Positions 58,281 through 64,000 of a DNA stretch of 64,000 nt are shown piece by piece. The notes below the pieces were generated by a model, which had not been told where the DNA came from, did not search any database, and worked only from the letters and a program-made list of their open reading frames with translations. Each line of letters starts with the position of its first letter. The stretch's first letter is position 1. Both the position numbers and the translations under genes were made by a program. Origin of the DNA: Candidatus Poribacteria bacterium (GTDB lineage Bacteria; Poribacteria; WGA-4E; WGA-3G); the NCBI GenBank assembly GCA_022828145.1, contig JAJEJA010000072.1, positions 22,876 through 86,875 of the forward strand, given 5' to 3'.

Positions 58281-60413
58281 TTAGATTTTTCGGTCAACTC
58301 TTTCTACACCGTTCAGACTTTTTACCGCATCCATCACCTCTCTGAGTTGGTCAACACCAGAAACATCCAACGTAAAATAGTCTGTAGCGGTATCGTCAAT
58401 CGTAGTTTTCGTTGAGGGTTTAAAATTGCCTTCACGGATGTTGACGTGAAACTTTGCAATGGCTGTCGTAATCTCACCTAACATTCCCGGTTTATCATGA
58501 CATTCAATATAGATTTGTGCTGGAAAATTTGTGCCTTCCTCCGGTTGCCAATTAACAGATACGAATCGTTCGGGTTCATCAAGTAAGCGGAGACAATCCG
58601 AACGATGGACAGACACACCGCGTCCCCTCGTGAGATATCCTACTATATCGTCACCCGGAATTGGGTTACAACACTTCATGACCCGAACCATTCCTAAGTC
58701 TATACCATTATCAAGTTGTATAGTTGGCTCAGGACGGTGGACTACTTCCTCTGTTTTCTCTTCTATAACTTTTTCCGGTTTTAAGAGATTTACGACCTGT
58801 GTTGCAGATTCGCTACCATTTCCTATTCGTATAAAGAGTTCATCCACGGTTTCAAGATCAAGTTGTTTTGCGACTTCAATCAGTTTTCCCTGTTTCATAT
58901 ATTCGGTAGCATTTAGATATGAAACTTGGAACTCCGCTTTAAGCAATCTTTTACCTAACTCAATTGCATCTATTCTATCTTTTTCCTTGAACCAATGCCG
59001 TATTTTGTTACGTGCATTGGTAGTTTTAACGATGCGTAACCATGCCCTACTCGGCATACTATTTGGACTTGTTAGGATATTTACCCTGTCCCCATTCTTT
59101 AATGGTTCGCGAATCGGTGTTAACACGTTATTGACCTCTGCGCCACAGCAGGTATTACCAATATCTGTGTGGATTCGGTAAGCAAAATCTATCGCTGTTG
59201 AACCAACGGGAAGTGCATGGATGTCACCTTTTGGCGTGAAAACATAGACTTCATCTTGGAAAAGCTCAAGCTTCATTGACTCAGTAAATGTATCCGGTAC
59301 ATCTTGTGTGTCTTTGATATCATCAAGCATTTCCTTATAGTTGGCAAATATCGATTGTGCCTCTTTGGTTGTCGGTAATCCTTCCTTATAGCTCCAGTGT
59401 GCGGCGATACCGTTTTCTGCAATCTGATGCATTTCTCTACTTCTAATCTGAATTTCTATCGGTTTACCGTTATCCAATATAGTCGTATGAAGCGACTGGT
59501 ACCCGTTTTTCTTCGGTTGTCCAATCCAATCTCTAACTCTATCAGGCAAATAATTCCATCTAAGATGCAGTACCCCGAGTGCACTGTAACAGCTCCAGTC
59601 GTCTTCAACGATGATACGAAGTCCTACCAAATCACAAATATCTTTAAAAGGGGTGCCTTTTTCATGTATTTTTTGGTAAATGCTATAGATGTGCTTTGTT
59701 CTTCCTCTGACATTCGCGGGAATTCCGTGCTTCTTCAGCTCCGAATGGATGATAGCTTCCATCTTCTTGCAATATGCTTGTCTCTCTTCAAGTTTTTCAT
59801 CAAGTAGATCGGCTATTTCTCTATATCTATCGGGAAGCAGATATTTTAAAGACATGTCCTCAAGACGGCTCATCATTGACCATATACCGAGTCTATGTGC
59901 AATAGGTGCATAGATTTCAAGTGTCTCTTTTGATATACGTTGTTGCTGCTCTTGAGATAAATGCTCAAGCGTTTCCATATTATGAAGACGATCAGCGAGT
60001 TTTATCAGGATGACCCGCATATCTTCAGCTGTTGCAAGCAATAGTTTCCTGTAAGTCTCTGCCTGTCTCTTACGTTGACCGCCGCCGAATTTATACCTAC
60101 CAATTTTCGTGACACCCTCAACCAGACCTGCTATATTTACCCCGAACCTTTCTTCCATTTCACCGCGTGTGATACCCGTGTCTTCTAACACATCGTGCAT
60201 CAATCCTGCACAAATCGTATCCATATCTAACCGCAGCTGTGCAAGTATTTCAGCTGTTCTGACACAATGCATGAAGTACGGTTCACCAGATTTACGATAC
60301 TGATTCTTATGTGCTTCTTCAGCAAAGTTATAGCAATCTTTCAGAAAATCAAAATCGGTTTCAGCTTCTGGATTATCTTTCTGGATTTGATGGATCAGAG
60401 ATTCGACACTCAT
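58281..60413 (-). CDS. rel: RelA/SpoT-family (p)ppGpp synthetase/hydrolase
   Basis: 710 residues. HD hydrolase domain with HKNQYRKSGEPYFMHCVRTA and MHDVLEDT intact, so (p)ppGpp hydrolysis is likely. Synthetase domain with NVRGRTKHIYSIYQKI and DLVGLRIIVE plus the ATP/GDP residues of the family. TGS (VYVFTPKGDIHALPVGSTAIDFAY), helical and C-terminal ACT (YIECHDKPGMLGEIT) domains follow. GGAG ten bases before the ATG at 60413 is preferred over an upstream TTG. It overlaps the recJ 3' end by 41 bases, so they are co-translated. Confidence 0.94.
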   Translation of the reverse strand: MSVESLIHQIQKDNPEAETDFDFLKDCYNFAEEAHKNQYRKSGEPYFMHCVRTAEILAQLRLDMDTICAGLMHDVLEDTGITRGEMEERFGVNIAGLVEGVTKIGRYKFGGGQRKRQAETYRKLLLATAEDMRVILIKLADRLHNMETLEHLSQEQQQRISKETLEIYAPIAHRLGIWSMMSRLEDMSLKYLLPDRYREIADLLDEKLEERQAYCKKMEAIIHSELKKHGIPANVRGRTKHIYSIYQKIHEKGTPFKDICDLVGLRIIVEDDWSCYSALGVLHLRWNYLPDRVRDWIGQPKKNGYQSLHTTILDNGKPIEIQIRSREMHQIAENGIAAHWSYKEGLPTTKEAQSIFANYKEMLDDIKDTQDVPDTFTESMKLELFQDEVYVFTPKGDIHALPVGSTAIDFAYRIHTDIGNTCCGAEVNNVLTPIREPLKNGDRVNILTSPNSMPSRAWLRIVKTTNARNKIRHWFKEKDRIDAIELGKRLLKAEFQVSYLNATEYMKQGKLIEVAKQLDLETVDELFIRIGNGSESATQVVNLLKPEKVIEEKTEEVVHRPEPTIQLDNGIDLGMVRVMKCCNPIPGDDIVGYLTRGRGVSVHRSDCLRLLDEPERFVSVNWQPEEGTNFPAQIYIECHDKPGMLGEITTAIAKFHVNIREGNFKPSTKTTIDDTATDYFTLDVSGVDQLREVMDAVKSLNGVERVDRKI

Positions 60414-62952
60414 CTTTGATACGCTCCCAGATACGTTGTGTGTTCTCTTCAAGTTGAAATTTTTGGAATTCTTGAGAATTCTGTTTCAACCATTGACACT
60501 TTAGAAATGTTCTTGATCTATCAAGTTGACTCTGCTGGTTCGGAATTAGTCTTACCAACTGTTGACTACTACCATTTTCAGTTTTTCTTTCAATTAAGGT
60601 TAATTCATCAAAAATGGTTAATACTGTTTCAATCAGTCTTTCAGAATGGCTTTCAAACGTGCTTGTGAAACTCTCAAGTGGTGTAAATTCGGTATTGATA
60701 GTTTCACGCAATCTCCTATAGAATGTAGTCAGTTCAGTTCTGTCTGGGTAAATGCAATCTGTCCAGTTTTGCAGGAGTTGAACATCGGATTCTTCATTAT
60801 ACAACAGATGAATGGATGTCGTATTCTGTGTATGTGCAGCTGCAAAACACCTTTTAAAAAACATATCCTTTTCTGGTGTTAGATGACAGAAAACGATGTG
60901 TTCAACAGTAAGAACGTTTTTTAATGCAGATTCTGAGAATATGTCTGAGGAAACAATACCAACTATCTGACCATTCTGAATCTCTTCTAACAGTGCAATT
61001 TCTTCCTGTTCAGAAGTCGCTTCATCGTGTTTCCTTAAGAGTGCTGCTTTTTCAGGAATTAACTTTGTCAGAAGTTGGTGCATCTTCTCGCTGTTCAATA
61101 CATAGATTATACACGGTTTGCTCGCGTTAAGCAAGGAAAGCAGCTGGTCTTTTTTATTTTGATTGCGGCGATCAATTACCCTCCCAACTGATTCTATATC
61201 TTCAACTGGATAGACAGGTAGATTAGACATGCGCTCTTGGACGTTAAAATCTTCAAGAATGAGTTGTACTGAACATTCCCCCATATACTCATTAATCTCT
61301 GGTTTAAATGCGATGTCTAATTTTATGTTGGGTCGTCTAAACGTTGTAAAGTTTTGCGCTCTTCTCCATCCGATTGTTTTCTTTTGTATACGACCATCAG
61401 TGATAAACATTCTGATGTGTTCTTTCTCTTTCCCCATTAACCTCGGTTCTCCCTGGACCGTTACATCTTTACACACAAACGTGGGAGAAGTATTCTCTAA
61501 ACCAAACGGTTCTAAAATTTCAAACTGTCTTATAGTTTCTAACGATAGAGAGGATAGTTCTGTTTCAAAATCCAAAGTGAGTTTGGGTGTCAATGCGTCT
61601 ACTGTGAGGTGCTCAGTTGCGTAATCGTTGAATGCTTTCTTGAATTTCGGAATGTTGTCCCGCTTTAGCGTAACACCAGCAGCTGCTTTGTGACCACCGT
61701 GTTTGAGTAAGAGCTCTGAACAGTAGTTCAAACAGTCCGCGAGATTCATACCATCAATACAACGTCCGGAGCCAGTCGCTTCATCATCTTTTATTGCAAG
61801 AACAAAAACGGGACGATAGAATTGTTCAAGCAGCCTTGAAGCAACTATACCGACAACCCCTTTTGCCTGATGTCCCCATGCATCGCTTGCAACTACCAAT
61901 CCTTTCATCTCTTCCAGGTTTTCATCCTGATTTAGAATTTCAACAGCCTTTTCCTGTATAGTTTTTTCAACAGTCTTTCGGTCCTGATTACATTGATCCA
62001 ACTCCAGTGCTATCTGCTCAGCGGCATCGCTGGAGTCAGTTGTAAGGAGTTTGACGACTTTTAACGCTGTGTCCATCCGTCCTGCTGCATTCAAGCGTGG
62101 ACCCAATCCAAACGAAAGAGATCTGCCAACAAGGGGTTTTCCATTTAGTGATGCCACCTCACACAATTTCTGGATACCAATTCTTTCCTGCTTATTTATC
62201 TCCGCCAATCCGAGTCTACTTAGTGTGCGATTTTCACCTGTTAGCGGTGCAAGATCAACAACTGTGCCGAGCACAACGAGGTCAAGTAATGAAGTCAGAA
62301 AGGATTCATCCTCTATCAAACCTTGTGCAAGTTTAAATGCTAATCCCACACCTGCTAATTCTGAATACGGATATTCATTGCCACGGACTTTAGGGGAAAT
62401 AATAGCGTGAGCCGGTGGCGGGTTCTCTTCAGGGGGTTGGTGATGGTCAGTTAATATGACATCAATACCTAATTCGTTTGCACACGCTACTTCACGGACA
62501 GAAGTAATCCCACAATCAACAGTGATCATCAAAGAACATCCACTCTCTTTAATTTCTTTCATAGCATCGTTATTAAGACCGTATCCCTCCTCATATCGGT
62601 GTGGTATATAGTATTTTATGGGATAATCCAAGTGCTGGAAGGCATTGACTAAGAGGGCGGTCGCAGTTGTGCCGTCAGCGTCATAGTCACCGTAGACGTA
62701 TATCTCTTCTCCATTTTTGATCGCACGTCTGATACGTTCAACAGCTTTGTCCATATCTGCCATTTTAAATGGCGAATGCAAATCTGCATAAGTCGGATAA
62801 AGAAAAACCTTACCCTCCTCAACTGTTCTTATACCCCGCTTGACAAGGAGTCGTGCAACCAAAGGGGGGATATTGAGGCCTGCAGCAAGTGTAAAACTCA
62901 AATCAATATCGGGTGTCTGATATTGCCATATTTTGGAAGAGTGATGTTTCAT
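60373..62952 (-). CDS. recJ: single-strand exonuclease RecJ
   Basis: 859 residues. DHH phosphoesterase core: VYGDYDADGTTAT (metal Asp 89, 91, 93), DCGIT and TDHHQPP (169-171), then DHHA1 with the GGHKAAAG box near 400 and an OB-like domain to about 570. RecJ degrades ssDNA 5'-3' in recombination and repair. A further ~290 C-terminal residues (570-859) are helical with Lys/Glu/Leu-rich stretches; known RecJs are mostly ~570 residues, though some lineages have a C-terminal domain. First of the recJ-rel pair. Confidence 0.95.
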   Translation of the reverse strand: MKHHSSKIWQYQTPDIDLSFTLAAGLNIPPLVARLLVKRGIRTVEEGKVFLYPTYADLHSPFKMADMDKAVERIRRAIKNGEEIYVYGDYDADGTTATALLVNAFQHLDYPIKYYIPHRYEEGYGLNNDAMKEIKESGCSLMITVDCGITSVREVACANELGIDVILTDHHQPPEENPPPAHAIISPKVRGNEYPYSELAGVGLAFKLAQGLIEDESFLTSLLDLVVLGTVVDLAPLTGENRTLSRLGLAEINKQERIGIQKLCEVASLNGKPLVGRSLSFGLGPRLNAAGRMDTALKVVKLLTTDSSDAAEQIALELDQCNQDRKTVEKTIQEKAVEILNQDENLEEMKGLVVASDAWGHQAKGVVGIVASRLLEQFYRPVFVLAIKDDEATGSGRCIDGMNLADCLNYCSELLLKHGGHKAAAGVTLKRDNIPKFKKAFNDYATEHLTVDALTPKLTLDFETELSSLSLETIRQFEILEPFGLENTSPTFVCKDVTVQGEPRLMGKEKEHIRMFITDGRIQKKTIGWRRAQNFTTFRRPNIKLDIAFKPEINEYMGECSVQLILEDFNVQERMSNLPVYPVEDIESVGRVIDRRNQNKKDQLLSLLNASKPCIIYVLNSEKMHQLLTKLIPEKAALLRKHDEATSEQEEIALLEEIQNGQIVGIVSSDIFSESALKNVLTVEHIVFCHLTPEKDMFFKRCFAAAHTQNTTSIHLLYNEESDVQLLQNWTDCIYPDRTELTTFYRRLRETINTEFTPLESFTSTFESHSERLIETVLTIFDELTLIERKTENGSSQQLVRLIPNQQSQLDRSRTFLKCQWLKQNSQEFQKFQLEENTQRIWERIKDECRISDPSNPER

Positions 62953-63291
62953 TCTAAATGATTCTCTTACGCTATCTTAGAGTCGTCAAGATAGGAATAT
63001 ATTGAAAATATTAAGTAATATACCATGAATTGTCACAGCATGTCAAAGAGATTTTATTGTCATTGTGCAATTGTGCAGATATACATGGATTAAGAACTGA
63101 AAAAAGTGCTATAATTCTTAACATGAGTGTCTAAACTATTAGAGGTTTTGTTTTTAGCTTTAGAAAATAGCACATTTAACGATCTTCCGTCAAACCCCCA
63201 TGCTTTAGTTTGTGGGATGTAGACGGAGACTGAAACATGAATGGAAAAAGCGATCTGATAATCTAACATAAATGTGGTAAGGAAAGTAGAC
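62953..63291. other. intergenic before the tnpB element
   Basis: AT-rich, no gene. It contains the nested hairpin at 63186-63227 and then the tnpB start. A short inverted repeat near 62985-63030 is weak. Confidence 0.5.
63186..63227. repeat. nested hairpin at left end of tnpB element
   Basis: Outer TCCGTC/GACGGA arms enclose AAA, an imperfect CCCCCA/TGTGGG stem and ATGTA. Layout equals that at 18701-18741 with different outer arms (covariation). Confidence 0.5.
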
Positions 63292-64000
63292 ATGCGCAAG
63301 TCTTTCAAGTATAATCTATAACATTCACACAGGCGGGTTGGGGTATAGATGGTAACAGATTACATATCAGAGGACTTGATAAACACTTTACTTTTTGGAA
63401 GCATCGCAACTGGTCTGGGAAGATAAAGACAATAACGATTAAGCGTGACACTATAGGCGACTACTATTTAGCTCTTTCTTGTGAGGATACAGAACCTTCA
63501 GACCATCTACCCAAGACAGGTAATAGAGCAGGGATAGATTTTGGGCTGAAGATATTTCTTACACTATCAGATGGTACAAAGATAGCATCGCCAGAGTTCT
63601 ATAAGAAAAGTCTCAATGCTATTCGTTCAGCAAGTAAGGCGTTGTCCCGAAAGCAATACCTATCGGGTGGTTGGTTTCGTGCTAAACAACATCTAAACAG
63701 AGTTCATAAGCATGTGGCGAATAGGCGTAGAGACTGGTTTTGGAAAACAGCATTGAAACTTTGTAAAAGATACGATTACATTGCCATAGAAACTCTCAAT
63801 CTTCGGGGTATGAAGAAGTTGTGGGGCAGGAAAGTGTCTGATGTTGCTTTTGGTGAGTTTTCGCAGATACTTGAATGGCAATGTAAGGAGTTTGGAAAAA
63901 CATTTGCAAAAGCAGATAGGTGGCAACCTACGACTAAAACGTGCCATAAGTGTGGATATAAGAACAAAGACCTCACACTTGCAGATAGGTTTTGGGCGTG
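63292..64000 (+). pseudogene. tnpB: TnpB-like RNA-guided nuclease, 5'-deleted, runs off window
   Basis: The ATG at 63292 gives MRKSFKYNL, a typical TnpB N-terminus, then a stop. From about 63333 another frame reads GWGIDGNRLHIRGLDKHF..., then GIDFGLKIF (RuvC-I Asp), AIETLNLRGM (RuvC-II Glu) and the zinc-finger start TCHKCGYKNKDL, open to the window edge. About 90 residues of the wedge/REC region are missing and the frame is shifted, so this copy looks inactive. TnpB proteins are IS200/IS605-encoded omega-RNA-guided nucleases. The RuvC-III Asp lies beyond the window. Confidence 0.8.

Noticed and set aside
58531..59181. 216-codon plus-strand frame
   Set aside because: Antisense to the Rel/SpoT gene; no independent support.

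Overview
The window reads as chromosomal DNA of an AT-rich, Gram-negative-type bacterium. Evidence for the cell type is an OmpA-like lipoprotein, an outer-membrane barrel, an O-antigen ligase-like protein, lipobox proteins and a zinc-type ribosomal protein L28. The mix (sulfatase-fold hydrolase, Rpn-type nuclease, many small orphan genes, IS200/IS605-like debris) suggests an uncultured deep-branching lineage such as Candidatus Poribacteria. That assignment is a guess from gene content and was not tested.

Core blocks. At 0.5-9.3 kb: a UbiD-family decarboxylase, a thioredoxin-reductase-like flavoprotein, DNA polymerase I, an RRM protein, a double AAA protein with a broken Walker A, and uridine kinase. 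At 28.4-44.5 kb, mostly on the minus strand: O-antigen ligase-like protein, an outer-membrane barrel, OmpA lipoprotein, ZapA-like protein, AroE, a fused indolepyruvate:ferredoxin oxidoreductase, RecN, NAD kinase and a DUF368 transporter; then a nucleoside hydrolase and RecG on the plus strand. At 53.8-63 kb: four-cluster ferredoxin, guanylate kinase, CoaBC, RsmA, a lipoprotein, L28, Rel/SpoT and RecJ.

Accessory blocks. At 9.3-18.7 kb: a small heat-shock gene behind two sigma-54-type promoters, a duplicated 3' fragment of it, a second small heat-shock protein with a long Arg/Ser-rich N-terminus, an IS remnant, two membrane-anchored orphan proteins, a MIP channel and a sulfatase-fold hydrolase. 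At 18.7-28.4 kb: an island of small orphan genes (HicBA, tiny membrane proteins, helical-repeat-like proteins) with strikingly repeated regulatory parts: a triplicated module next to sigma-70 promoters, a shared palindromic operator, a shared promoter-leader family, leader hairpins and a likely non-coding RNA. A three-repeat CRISPR-like array without cas genes lies inside it.

Defence-like island (45.3-53.7 kb, minus strand): a fused nuclease-methyltransferase with a specificity subunit but no translocase, an HslV/proteasome-like Ntn hydrolase translationally coupled to a HicB-like protein, a truncated copy of the specificity gene, and an OLD/RecF-like ATPase coupled to a truncated TOPRIM-like partner. 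The Ntn hydrolase/HicB-like pair, flanked by two copies of the hsdS 5' end, is the best candidate here for an undescribed system.

The window opens in the end of a tyrosine recombinase and closes inside a degraded tnpB.
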